64,000 bases of DNA from UBA12077 sp963665525. Lineage in GTDB: Bacteria; Bacteroidota; Bacteroidia; Bacteroidales; UBA12077. The notes under the pieces were generated by a model. It was not told where the DNA came from and did not search any database. It worked only from the letters and a program-made list of their open reading frames with translations. Made by a program: the position numbers and the translations under genes. Numbering within the stretch: position 1 is the first letter of the stretch; the number at the start of each line of letters is the position of its first letter. The DNA lies in contig OY762280.1 in assembly GCA_963665525.1 (NCBI GenBank), positions 1,488,001 to 1,552,000 on the forward strand, in the 5' to 3' direction. Below are positions 50,470 to 59,604 of the stretch, piece after piece.

Positions 50470-51048
50470 TTACCAAGCTTGTTTTCGAATACGGCTTAAT
50501 GTGCTCTGATTTATATGAAGGTATGATGCAATATATTTTAATGGTATTTGTTGTGCTAATTGCGGGTAATTTTGAATAAAAAAACGATATTTATCAATAG
50601 CTTCTCCCTTCGACAAAAACTCTTGTTTTCGTATCATTGAGTTCATAGCCAATATTGCTTCGTTTTTTATAAAATATTCCCATTTTGGAATTTTAGCGCA
50701 AAGTAATTCTGAATCTGTTTTTGATAGTGTTAATAATTTACAATTTGTAACTGCTGCAACATTAAATGCACAAGGTATTTCTTTATCAAAACTTTCAATT
50801 TCTGTAAAAAAATCATTCTCTGTTATGAAATGCTTTATAATTTCTTCACCATTTTCATCATGTATATAAGATCTTAAAATTCCCTGGGCAACAAATACGA
50901 TTTTTGTAAACCTGCTACCTTTTTTGAAAAGTATATCTTCTTTTAATAATTCTTTGAATTGAAAATATGAACAAATCGTTCTCGTATCATCTATACTTAA
51001 AGAAGAGTTTTGTCTTAAGTAATTATTAAGAATATTTGTTGCTTCCAT
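50470..51048 (-). CDS. Crp/Fnr-family transcriptional regulator
   Basis: This protein of about 192 residues has an N-terminal cyclic-nucleotide-binding-like beta barrel (about 25-125: EDILFKKGSRFTKIVFVAQG, ILRSYIHDENGEEIIKHFI, ENDFFTEIESF). A C-terminal helix-turn-helix (about 150-192) reads IPLKYIASYLHINQSTLSRI. No Fnr-type cysteine cluster is visible, so the ligand is unknown. The start MEATNILN (51048) follows an in-frame ATG two codons upstream. Confidence 0.88.
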   Translation of the reverse strand: MEATNILNNYLRQNSSLSIDDTRTICSYFQFKELLKEDILFKKGSRFTKIVFVAQGILRSYIHDENGEEIIKHFITENDFFTEIESFDKEIPCAFNVAAVTNCKLLTLSKTDSELLCAKIPKWEYFIKNEAILAMNSMIRKQEFLSKGEAIDKYRFFIQNYPQLAQQIPLKYIASYLHINQSTLSRIRKQAW

Positions 51049-51054
51049 ATTCAC

Positions 51055-51366
51055 TCATACATCAATTCTTAAAAATAATAATTTTGTATCAAAAGTTCCA
51101 CTGTAAAACAGATTTGTTTTATTATTCAAGGATAGTATTATGCCTTAGTTGATCAATGTTTACTATTTAAGATATTAAAAATTAAAGCGTGCAAGATATT
51201 GTTACAATTTGTCATATTTTGCTATCTTTATATTACAGTATCGGCTTTCTTGCATAGTTCGAAGACCGTTTACTTATTAATTAATCAATAATAATACAAT
51301 GGGGAAAAATATTTTACTTGTATTTATTTGCAATTAAAAATAACCTTATCTAAAAAAACACTCTAA
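51055..51366. other. Intergenic region, divergent promoters expected
   Basis: This gap of about 310 bp lies between the Crp-type gene (-) and the barrel gene (+). TATCTTTA at 51223-51230 is an imperfect -7 candidate for the + gene. No ORF, repeat relic or clear operator is seen. Confidence 0.35.
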
Positions 51367-52113
51367 ATGAAAAAGAAACTAATATGTGGTCTAATATTTA
51401 TATTTATATTTATATTTATAGGTAATATTTTAAATGCACAAAAAATTGATATTTCATATGGACCAACTCTGGGCTTAAATATGTCTTTCATAGATTCTAA
51501 AGCATCCATAGATTATAATTATCCGTTTCATGAGTTAGATAGAAATATTTCACTTACAACTTCAAGCGAAAGTAAAATAGGTTATCAAGCAGGTATTTTT
51601 TTTAAAATAAGACCTATTGAGAGTATTTTTAGTCTGGAAGCAAATATTCTTATTGCTGCATATAATAACTCTTATTCTATTACATATTATGGTGAAGAAT
51701 ACTATTCAACACCTTGGACTACACCAGTAGATAGATGGATGCCCAGAACTGAAACAGAATATTTAAACAATGAATTGAGCATATTAAATATTCCGGTTAT
51801 TCTTGGTTGTGATATTGTTAATCGGGAAAAATATAATTTGACCTTTTTCGCTGGGATATCCCCTAATCTTTTTATTAAAGATGATCATGTTAAGATTGAT
51901 ATTACATATACAGAAAATCACCTTTATAAAAATTTTTTCTTAAGTTATCAGGCAGGAATTAAAGCTAATTTCAATAAAATTAATTGCATGATCAAATATG
52001 AAAGAAGTTTTAATATTCAAGAAGCATCAAGTCGAGAATATTTCTCTTGGGAAATGAAAGTTGAGAAACTATATATTAATAGTTTTTGTATTTCAGTGGG
52101 ATATGCATTGTAA
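51367..52113 (+). CDS. PorT-like outer-membrane beta-barrel protein
   Basis: This 248-residue protein has a signal peptide containing an (FI)n run encoded by a hexanucleotide tandem repeat (51394-51420), ending ILNAQ. The barrel strands parallel those of the cassette gene at 46693: IDISYGPTLGLNMSFIDSKA, NELSILNIPVILGCDI, FFLSYQAGIKANFNKI and MIKYERSFNIQ. The function is unknown; PorT-like proteins act in outer-membrane assembly or secretion. Confidence 0.82.
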   Translation: MKKKLICGLIFIFIFIFIGNILNAQKIDISYGPTLGLNMSFIDSKASIDYNYPFHELDRNISLTTSSESKIGYQAGIFFKIRPIESIFSLEANILIAAYNNSYSITYYGEEYYSTPWTTPVDRWMPRTETEYLNNELSILNIPVILGCDIVNREKYNLTFFAGISPNLFIKDDHVKIDITYTENHLYKNFFLSYQAGIKANFNKINCMIKYERSFNIQEASSREYFSWEMKVEKLYINSFCISVGYAL

Positions 52114-52212
52114 CAGTTTAAAGTATTAACTACCATAACATATTACATTATCCAATTCATTAAGCTTTCGTTTATAACGAGTAAAAAATCAAATATTTAA
52201 AAATAAATACGT

Positions 52213-53625
52213 TTAAACTTTACTTGCTTTACTTACGTTTGATATGAAAATGTATACTAATAAAGATGCACCAATACCATAAAAGTTCTCATCGATACCA
52301 AATAAATTGATATTTATTATGCTAAGAATTAAGGTTACAGATCCACCAGTTACCATTGACCAAAATACAGCATTCTCATTAACTTGCTTTGAATAAAATA
52401 TTGCTAAAACAGGAACTAATAATCCGGAAACCATGATGGAATAAGAATATAACATCATTTCCAGAACATTAGTCATCGACATAGCCAGGTAGATAGAAGC
52501 TGTTCCTATGAGTAAGGTTATAATTTGAAAGGCTTTAAGGGATTTGTCTTTATGAATTCCAAATAAATCATTCGTCATAGTGCCCGAGGCTGCAATTAGG
52601 CAACTATCCGCAGTTGACATAATTGCAGAAAAATATGCAGCTAACATAATCCCTAATAACCCTACAGGTAAGATTGTTTTTAGAAATATTGGCAATCCCA
52701 TTTCAGGGTCCATATTAGCCACTGAACCACCAATTGCTTCATAAAGTCCTATCTCTGCTCCAACTCTTGCAAATAAGCCTAAAATAACGCCTAAAAAAGC
52801 CATAAAAGGGTATTCTAGTACTCCGGCAATATACCATGCTTTTTTAGCTGATTTTAAATCTTTTGAAGCATAAATTCTTTGATATAATGTCATCCCAACA
52901 AACCATATTGGAAGAATCGTTATTAGCCAATTAAAAAAGATCTTCCAGGAGATGTTGGTAAAAGAGAAAAATTCATGCGGTAATACCTGAAACATAGATA
53001 CTTCTTTGTTAATACTTAAATAACCTAATGGAATTCCAATAAGAATAAGTCCTACTAATAAAATAATCCATTGTATGGTATCTGTATATATAACAGCCTT
53101 GATACCTCCCAAAGAAGTATAGATAACAACAATAATTCCCATAAGAATAATGGCATATTTTAAGTTTATAGCTGAAAAAGCAGCTGAAGCAAGCTTGGCT
53201 CCTGCCAATATCTGAGAGCTCGTAAATCCAATATATCCTATAGTGGTTATTATAGCAGCTGCATAAAATACTTTTTTACCAGAAAGTTTTAAGAATATTT
53301 GAGGAAAGGTTAATAATTTTAATTTTGATGATAAAGGATAAACTTTGGGAATAAGGAAAATTGCACTTAGCCAGGCACCCAACAAACCAGTTAAAAGCAT
53401 CCATGATCCTGAAATACCTAAAGCAAAACCAAGTCCTCCTAACCCTATTGAAAAGCCCCCACCTACATCGGTTGCAACTACAGATAAGCCAATATGCCAA
53501 CTTTTTATATTTCTATTTCCAACATAATATTCATCTGTACTCGTGTTTTTTCGAAAAAAATACAATCCAACACCGATCATTGCTAGGAAATAGCATATGA
53601 AAATAATGATATCTATAATGTGCAT
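52213..53625 (-). CDS. Sodium:solute symporter (SSS family)
   Basis: This 470-residue protein has about 13 TM helices. Family motifs include STDEYYVGNRNIKSWHIG near the start, VVATDVGGGFSIG, and AAYFSAIMSTADSCLIAASG (the TM8 sodium-binding region with Ser/Thr). LGGIKAVIYTDTIQWIILLV is typical of SSS. It imports an organic solute with Na+; the downstream racemase and ligase genes suggest an amino acid or peptide substrate. It is 8 bp after the winged-helix gene, so it ends the operon. Confidence 0.93.
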   Translation of the reverse strand: MHIIDIIIFICYFLAMIGVGLYFFRKNTSTDEYYVGNRNIKSWHIGLSVVATDVGGGFSIGLGGLGFALGISGSWMLLTGLLGAWLSAIFLIPKVYPLSSKLKLLTFPQIFLKLSGKKVFYAAAIITTIGYIGFTSSQILAGAKLASAAFSAINLKYAIILMGIIVVIYTSLGGIKAVIYTDTIQWIILLVGLILIGIPLGYLSINKEVSMFQVLPHEFFSFTNISWKIFFNWLITILPIWFVGMTLYQRIYASKDLKSAKKAWYIAGVLEYPFMAFLGVILGLFARVGAEIGLYEAIGGSVANMDPEMGLPIFLKTILPVGLLGIMLAAYFSAIMSTADSCLIAASGTMTNDLFGIHKDKSLKAFQIITLLIGTASIYLAMSMTNVLEMMLYSYSIMVSGLLVPVLAIFYSKQVNENAVFWSMVTGGSVTLILSIININLFGIDENFYGIGASLLVYIFISNVSKASKV

Positions 53626-53633
53626 ATTAAATC

Positions 53634-53891
53634 TTAACTTTCAAATCCTAAAGCATCTAGTTTTTGGTTATTTAGCTCTATCAACGAAGTATCTTTTACA
53701 TAATTAATAATACCCATGTTTTTTAACTCTACAATGTGCATAACTCCACTTCGAGTGCTTAATGATAAGTCTTTTATTAATCTTCCAAAGTTAGAATGTC
53801 CTTTGGCTTTTAATCTTCTGATAATTCTTTGTTTAATTGGATTACTTAAAGTTTCTATTATTTGATTATTATTTGGATTTTTTGCTATCAT
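53634..53891 (-). CDS. Short winged-helix (ArsR-like) regulator
   Basis: This 85-residue protein reads IETLSNPIKQRIIRRLKAKG, SNFGRLIKDLSLSTRSGVMH, HIVELKNMGIINYVKDTSLI, which is the alpha3-recognition helix and beta-wing arrangement of ArsR-like winged helices. No metal-binding Cys is present. It lies between the ornithine-racemase-like gene and the symporter gene, and probably regulates this operon. Confidence 0.75.
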   Translation of the reverse strand: MIAKNPNNNQIIETLSNPIKQRIIRRLKAKGHSNFGRLIKDLSLSTRSGVMHIVELKNMGIINYVKDTSLIELNNQKLDALGFES

Positions 53892-53901
53892 ACTTAATTG
53901 T

Positions 53902-54972
53902 TTATTTTACTCTTTTCTCAATATATTTTGAATTTAATACTGTTAATGTACCCATATAATCCAGGGAGAATTCTACCAAATCGCCAACTTTATAATTCTT
54001 TGGATTTTTACCTAAATCTAGAACAATCATATCTGAACTTGAGCCTGCAAATTCTATATCATTATCATGAGGCTGAATATGCTTTTCATCAACATCTAGT
54101 AAACCAATATCCAAAATGGCTCTACACGAACTTTTCCCTACATCTTTCTCATCAAAATCATATTCCAATCCTTCTACATTAGTACCCATTTCTCCACTTG
54201 GAACCATTGGCTTTTCTGACAATTCAATAATTTCTGCAAATAATTGAAATACATTATGTTCCATATTTCTAATAGTGCTATCATTGTATACATCTGTTCC
54301 TAAAAACAAGGTCTCTCCCACTCTAAAGTGATTCACACTTCTAGGTAATAATCCTTTAAATATTAACGGAATGGTAACTGATGAACCACCTGAAACATAA
54401 GGTATGTTTTTGTTAAACTTAGCCTCAATTAACTGCTCGTAAAGGCTTAATTGGATTAACTTATCTTGATTTGGTAACACACCATACAAACAAGTAAGAT
54501 TTGTTCCAATACCAACAACTTCTATATTTGAAAGATTAAAAACAGATTCATAAAAATCAATAAATTCATCCCACATCACTCCTTCTCGAAGCTCGCCCAT
54601 CTCAATCATGATCATTATCTTGTGAGTCTTATTCATTTTTTTAGCTTCCTCATTTAAAAGCTTGATGGTTGAAAACTCAGTGTTAATACTAATGTCAGCA
54701 TATTTTATGATACTTTTTAAAGAGCGCTTAGCTGGTGGTTTGATATATATGGTCTCAATATTAGAATCAATTGATTTTATCACTTTCAAATTGGAAACTC
54801 TCGAGTCACAAATTTGTTTTATTCCCAAATTAATGACCTCTTGTATGTACGATTTATTACCACATAACAATTTAGAAACAACAGCCCATTCAACTTTATG
54901 TTTTTTAAATAACTTATTTAAAAATTGATAGTTGTGTTTTAATTTTTCTCGGTTTAAGACTACAAAAGCCAT
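53902..54972 (-). CDS. PLP-dependent alanine/ornithine racemase-family enzyme
   Basis: This 356-residue protein has a fold-type III PLP barrel with the lysine in VEWAVVSKLLCGNKS (about Lys33), IMIMIEMGELREGVM, VVGIGTNLTCLYGVLP, YVSGGSSVTIPLI and HFRVGETLFLGTDVY. This pattern fits the ornithine racemase branch rather than Alr. It should interconvert L- and D- forms of an amino acid. It is 5 bp downstream of alr, so the two racemases are co-expressed. Specificity cannot be read from sequence. Confidence 0.85.
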   Translation of the reverse strand: MAFVVLNREKLKHNYQFLNKLFKKHKVEWAVVSKLLCGNKSYIQEVINLGIKQICDSRVSNLKVIKSIDSNIETIYIKPPAKRSLKSIIKYADISINTEFSTIKLLNEEAKKMNKTHKIMIMIEMGELREGVMWDEFIDFYESVFNLSNIEVVGIGTNLTCLYGVLPNQDKLIQLSLYEQLIEAKFNKNIPYVSGGSSVTIPLIFKGLLPRSVNHFRVGETLFLGTDVYNDSTIRNMEHNVFQLFAEIIELSEKPMVPSGEMGTNVEGLEYDFDEKDVGKSSCRAILDIGLLDVDEKHIQPHDNDIEFAGSSSDMIVLDLGKNPKNYKVGDLVEFSLDYMGTLTVLNSKYIEKRVK

Positions 54973-54977
54973 TTTAT

Positions 54978-56123
54978 TTAGTTTATGATTACTCTTGGAA
55001 TTTCCGCAGGTAATCGGGTTAACAATTCATAATTTAACTGATCACTAAATTCAGTGAAAGATGACACATTTATTGAAATCTCACCTTGTTTTCCAATAAG
55101 TACTACCTCGTCTCCAATATCTACATTTTCAAGGGTAGTTACATCGGCAATAAGCATATTCATATTAACCATGCCTATTACACCAACCCGTTGACCGTTA
55201 ATAATAACTCTACCTTGGTTACTTAAATTCCTGGCGTAACCTTGTGAATAACCCACAGGTACTATCGCTATTTTCATATCTTTTTGAGCCAGATAACTGG
55301 TTCCATAACTTACAAATTCACCTGTCTTAACTTTTTTTATGGTCATAATAACTGATTTCCAGCTTAGTATCTGTCTTAAAGGATCGTATTGTAAATTATT
55401 ATTTGATAAAAATTGTATATAAGTTTCAACGCTTGGCCAAAATCCATACTGCAAAATTCCTATTCTAACCATGTCGAACTGAGTTTTTGGGTAAGATAAA
55501 GATGCAGCACTGCATGCAGTATGTCTCGTTTTTGGGATTAATAAATTCTTTAAAAATCGTTTGTGAAAACTTTTGAATTTTTTAATCTGATCTTGTATGC
55601 GTTTATAATTGGCTATACTTTCTGCTCCTGCAAAATGAGTGCAAATACCTTCAAAATGAAAATGTTGCTTATTTTCGATCATCTTTTTTATCAATCGATT
55701 TAATTCCTTGGAGTGGAATCCAGTACGATTCATCCCCGTTTCCAATTCAATGTGAATTTTTACAGGAATACCAATACGTTTAGAAATTTCGAAAAGCTTA
55801 TCAATACGATCAAAGTTAAACACAAACACCTCGATCTGATTTGATACGATCCATTCTAAATCTTCATCACTTATCCAGCCCATGATCATGATATCAACAG
55901 GTTGTTTTGCAATACTCTTTATTTTTTTAGCTTCATCAGAACAAAAAACTGAAAAATGATCAATACCACATTTGATGGCCATACTTATGTATCGCTCTAA
56001 TCCATGCCCGTAAGCATTTGCTTTAACAACAGAAGAAATTCTTGTATTTTCAAACTGCTTTTTAAGAAAATCAATATTATTTTGAAGTGCAGATTGACTT
56101 AGTTCTATTACCGATGACGGCAT
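54978..56123 (-). CDS. alr: Alanine racemase
   Basis: This 381-residue protein has the PLP lysine in SVVKANAYGHGLERY (about Lys34) and the catalytic tyrosine region VSYGTSYLAQKDMKIAIVPV then GYSQGYARNLSNQG. VGVIGMVNMNMLIADVT corresponds to the Alr GRxxMDM motif, here with Asn in place of Asp. LETGMNRTGF and MVRIGILQYGFWP are also typical. It interconverts L- and D-Ala. As part of a gene set with a Ddl-like ligase, it may serve a dedicated pathway in addition to the cell wall. Confidence 0.92.
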   Translation of the reverse strand: MPSSVIELSQSALQNNIDFLKKQFENTRISSVVKANAYGHGLERYISMAIKCGIDHFSVFCSDEAKKIKSIAKQPVDIMIMGWISDEDLEWIVSNQIEVFVFNFDRIDKLFEISKRIGIPVKIHIELETGMNRTGFHSKELNRLIKKMIENKQHFHFEGICTHFAGAESIANYKRIQDQIKKFKSFHKRFLKNLLIPKTRHTACSAASLSYPKTQFDMVRIGILQYGFWPSVETYIQFLSNNNLQYDPLRQILSWKSVIMTIKKVKTGEFVSYGTSYLAQKDMKIAIVPVGYSQGYARNLSNQGRVIINGQRVGVIGMVNMNMLIADVTTLENVDIGDEVVLIGKQGEISINVSSFTEFSDQLNYELLTRLPAEIPRVIIN

Positions 56124-56145
56124 AATTCATATATTAAATTGAACA

Positions 56146-56586
56146 TTATTTTTTAAGTCTCATTTCTAAGTATGGATTAGTAAAACCTACCTTTTCGTAC
56201 AGAAACTTAGCCGGATTATCATGTTCAACATGCAGTGCAACATCGCCATCACATAATTCAATTGCTTTTTTCATTAACGCTTTTCCATATCCCTTTCCTC
56301 TTTTAGAGTTATCAACAGCAATATAGACAAGAATATTATCTGGAATATATCCCGACATCCCTGTTCGATTTACAACAACAGTTCCTACAACATCTTCATC
56401 ATCATATCCTTCTAGTATAAACCCCCCAAATGATGGTGATTCTTTTATGGCATATTGGATCGCCTTTTCAATATCCGGTTTTTCATCACCATATTGTTCT
56501 AAATGCTTAAATAAAAATTCGGTAGCATTCAGTTTTTCTAAAGTAGACATTTTCGTGTTTGGATTGTAAATCTTGAATTTTAACAT
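56146..56586 (-). CDS. GNAT-family N-acetyltransferase
   Basis: This protein of about 146 residues has acetyl-CoA-binding motif A VYIAVDNSKRGKGYGKALMK (R/Q-x-x-G-x-G/A) and the C-terminal HVEHDNPAKFLYEKVGFTNP. The start at 56586 (MLKFKIYN) is one of three in-frame ATGs (56616, 56586, 56550). It acetylates an amine, possibly an amino acid or peptide made by its neighbours. It lies 22 bp upstream of alr on the same strand. Confidence 0.85.
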   Translation of the reverse strand: MLKFKIYNPNTKMSTLEKLNATEFLFKHLEQYGDEKPDIEKAIQYAIKESPSFGGFILEGYDDEDVVGTVVVNRTGMSGYIPDNILVYIAVDNSKRGKGYGKALMKKAIELCDGDVALHVEHDNPAKFLYEKVGFTNPYLEMRLKK

Positions 56587-56802
56587 AAGACTAATTTTAT
56601 TTGTTCTATGCAACATGTTTTCTGCAAGAAATTTTTGAATAATCAGAAAATGAGTTTATTATAATGTTGCGGTTAAATTTTTGTTTCTACACGACAAATA
56701 TATGAATAATATTTGGAGCACCAAAGTAAATGCATTGAAAATATTGATATTCAGCAAATACTCAGTAGTAAATTGTTCAGATTGGTTGTGTGCAAACTAT
56801 TT

Positions 56803-57276
56803 TTAAGATAAGCTATCTTCAATAGTAATCATTGGTGAAGCTTCTACATCTGAAATGTCGAGATAATGAATTAAAACATTCAATGCTTCATCTAGTTCAT
56901 TAATCTTTTCTTTGGGTAATTTTTCCAATTTAACAGATAGTCTTTCGTGCAGTAATGCAGGTATTTTTTCGAGCAATTTAGCACCTAAGGACGTTAAAGC
57001 TATATATGTTGTTCTTTTATCTTCTTTTTTAGGTAAACGAGCAACCAGCCCTTTCTTTTCAAGTCTGTCAATAATGCCGGTAACGGTACTTGAATTTAAA
57101 GTTAAATAATTACGAATCTCTTTATGAGTTGACTGATAATCATCTTGAGCATTCAAATAGTTTAAGCATAATACCTGTGGAATACTTACACCATGTTCCT
57201 TTTGAATTTTCTTGGACTCTAAATTCATGGAACGTACAATTCGTCTTATTTTGATTAAAATTTCAGTGTAATCCAT
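56803..57276 (-). CDS. MarR-family transcriptional regulator
   Basis: This 157-residue winged-helix protein shows the recognition helix THKEIRNYLTLNSSTVTGII, then DRLEKKGLVARLPKKEDKRT, which is the MarR wing with the conserved Asp-Lys-Arg, and a C-terminal dimerisation helix (KEKINELDEALNVLIHYLD). It lies in the middle of the D-amino-acid gene set, between the ligase fusion and the GNAT gene, so it probably controls it. The ligand is unknown. Confidence 0.92.
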   Translation of the reverse strand: MDYTEILIKIRRIVRSMNLESKKIQKEHGVSIPQVLCLNYLNAQDDYQSTHKEIRNYLTLNSSTVTGIIDRLEKKGLVARLPKKEDKRTTYIALTSLGAKLLEKIPALLHERLSVKLEKLPKEKINELDEALNVLIHYLDISDVEASPMITIEDSLS

Positions 57277-57433
57277 TTTACATTTATGTTCTATACAAAT
57301 TAAATATTTTTTCTGTACTTATGAAAATTTAAGACTTTTTATTCATTCAATAATATGTATATCTATGCAAGAATGATATATATAGACATATTTCCATTAA
57401 TATTAATGTACATAAATAATACCCTCTTATGAA

Positions 57434-59593
57434 TTATACTTCAACTTTCGAAGATAGCACTAAAGCCAGTAAATGTGATCGTTCTATAATACTATGTCTG
57501 ATGATTCTTTCGTTATTGGTAAGTAAATATTCTCCAACTGGTCCTAAGCCATCTATTTTAGGGCAATCTTTTTCAATATGGCATATGTCTGAAGAACTCC
57601 ATCGATGTTCCTTAGTAATTCTCACATCAATCTTCTTTGCCAAGGTATATATTTCTTTATAGAATTTTTTATTGCTATCTGAAACTTCCATGGCTTGTCT
57701 TTTAATGCCTCCTTCAAATTGTGTTTGATAGGTTTTACTCTTTTTCTGTGCAGAAATAATTTTTTTTATCTTTTTTTCAATTTCATCTAATGTTTCTTTA
57801 GAATTAAATCTTACGCTAATTCCTGCTGATCCATGAGCATTTACTTTAAAAATGTTACTATTAAACTGAATATCATAAGGAGCAATTACATTTTCCTTAT
57901 CATTACGAGATATATCGGCAATAGAAGCTATTGTTTTTGCAAAGTTCATCGCTGTAAACGATACATTTTCTGATTCATGTGTATTTATAAGTTTTGTTTC
58001 ATAACGATAAACTGCTGATCCGGATCTGGAAAGTACTAAACTGCTATTTTTTGAAGATCCACTCATGGCAAGAATCTTTTTGGCTTTTTCAGCTTTGGAT
58101 TGAATAATATTTTTGGAGTATCTACCATCGATCGTAGAGTCTGTAATAAGTAAGATGCCAAGTTTTATTTTCTTTAAATTTCTAGTAAACCTTAAAACCT
58201 GTAAAGCAGAAACAGCAATTGCAATACCTCCTTTATTCTCCCAAATCCCTGTACCTTCGAGATATTGGTCTTGTTCTTTGAAATTTTCATGCTGCGCCAG
58301 CTTTACCCTGTTATCAAGAGGTAATAAAATAAGATAATCAACATCTTTATTAAAAGAGTTTGTAAAATACATGATATTACCAACCTCTAGTTGTGGGTAA
58401 ATTTCATAGGTAAAGCCTAATTGACTTAATTCGTGACTTATTAATTCGCTGCAATAATTAACCCCATCAACATTTCTGACATAACTATCGGTATCAACCA
58501 GTTTTTTTAATAGTTTTTCGGTTTGTTGCTGCCTTGTTTTAATAAAGCTTTTCATACGTGCTTCAATCGATACTTTTCCATTGGTAGAACCATTCGTTTG
58601 ATGACCATTTACTGTGTTCGAAAAATACCTGACAGAAGCAATATCAAGCATCCTGGTTGCCAGACTTTCAAAATCATATCCGGCAACTTTTGCTGCTGTT
58701 GGATATGAACCCGATGCTCCTAAACTAGCCATAGAGTTTATTTCAAGCAGATATATATTATGATCTTCATCTAAACGTATATCTACTCTTGAAAAATCCC
58801 TTAGATTTAATGATTTAAAAGCTTCTATACTTAGTTTTTGCATTTTTTCAGTAAGATCACTCGGTAAGTCAGCTGGACATATCTTTCTTTTTGGTCTTTT
58901 TTGTTTATCATCAACCGTTTGAATGGCATCAGGATCGCCTTCTAAATCAATCTCTAATACCGGAAAAGTTTCTGCTGGAGAATTCCCTAACAATCCAACA
59001 CAGAACTCTCTTCCACGAATAAACTGCTCAACCAGTGCCTGTTGATCAAATTCAGTAACAATAAAGTGAATAGCTTCTTTTAAATCTTGTTCATTATACA
59101 CAACTCTTAAACCAAAGGAAACACTTTCCATTTTTGGTTTTACAATAACAGGATATTTAACTGAACTTAAATCTTCTTTAGCTGAATTAAAAACCCAAAA
59201 TTCCGGAGTTGGTAAATTGTTATTCTTCCAAATTATTTTCGTTAAAACTTTATCAAGTGCTAATGCGTGTCCCGATGGAGATGATCCTACATATGGTAAG
59301 CCCAGCATCTCAAGCATTGAAGGAATGTGAGTATAACGGCTTTCTCCCTGGATTCCATAGGCCATATTAAATACCATACCCATCTGCTCTCCTTCCATTA
59401 CACGTGGCATGAAGTTTTCTAATCGTTCTATAATTTGTTTATTTCCATCAAGGATTGTTACATTATGACCAGCTTTTTCAAGGCTTTGAGCTACTTTTTT
59501 AACAGTTGCTTCATTATAAAATTCCTTATTCTGCATTCCAAAAGTGTTTATTACACCTTGAATATCCTTGTTGTAAATGATTGCTACTTTCAT
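57434..59593 (-). CDS. Ddl-like ATP-grasp ligase fused to a degenerate M20 peptidase domain
   Basis: In this 719-residue protein, residues 1-335 form a D-Ala-D-Ala-ligase-like ATP-grasp: VFNMAYGIQGESRYTHIPSM, SGHALALDKVLTKI, YPVIVKPKMESVSFGLRVVY, ALVEQFIRGREFCVGLLG, and the metal site YLLEINSMASLG. Residues 350-719 follow the M20 fold (WENKGGIAIAVSALQVLR, SSSDICHIEKDCPKIDGLGP), but metal ligands are changed: the usual GHxD is LPLD, and the Glu-Glu pair is replaced in LLITDSTIDG. Ligation of two amino acids or peptides is likely; the M20 part may only bind product. Confidence 0.85.
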   Translation of the reverse strand: MKVAIIYNKDIQGVINTFGMQNKEFYNEATVKKVAQSLEKAGHNVTILDGNKQIIERLENFMPRVMEGEQMGMVFNMAYGIQGESRYTHIPSMLEMLGLPYVGSSPSGHALALDKVLTKIIWKNNNLPTPEFWVFNSAKEDLSSVKYPVIVKPKMESVSFGLRVVYNEQDLKEAIHFIVTEFDQQALVEQFIRGREFCVGLLGNSPAETFPVLEIDLEGDPDAIQTVDDKQKRPKRKICPADLPSDLTEKMQKLSIEAFKSLNLRDFSRVDIRLDEDHNIYLLEINSMASLGASGSYPTAAKVAGYDFESLATRMLDIASVRYFSNTVNGHQTNGSTNGKVSIEARMKSFIKTRQQQTEKLLKKLVDTDSYVRNVDGVNYCSELISHELSQLGFTYEIYPQLEVGNIMYFTNSFNKDVDYLILLPLDNRVKLAQHENFKEQDQYLEGTGIWENKGGIAIAVSALQVLRFTRNLKKIKLGILLITDSTIDGRYSKNIIQSKAEKAKKILAMSGSSKNSSLVLSRSGSAVYRYETKLINTHESENVSFTAMNFAKTIASIADISRNDKENVIAPYDIQFNSNIFKVNAHGSAGISVRFNSKETLDEIEKKIKKIISAQKKSKTYQTQFEGGIKRQAMEVSDSNKKFYKEIYTLAKKIDVRITKEHRWSSSDICHIEKDCPKIDGLGPVGEYLLTNNERIIRHSIIERSHLLALVLSSKVEV

Positions 59594-59604
59594 TAATATA
59601 GTAT

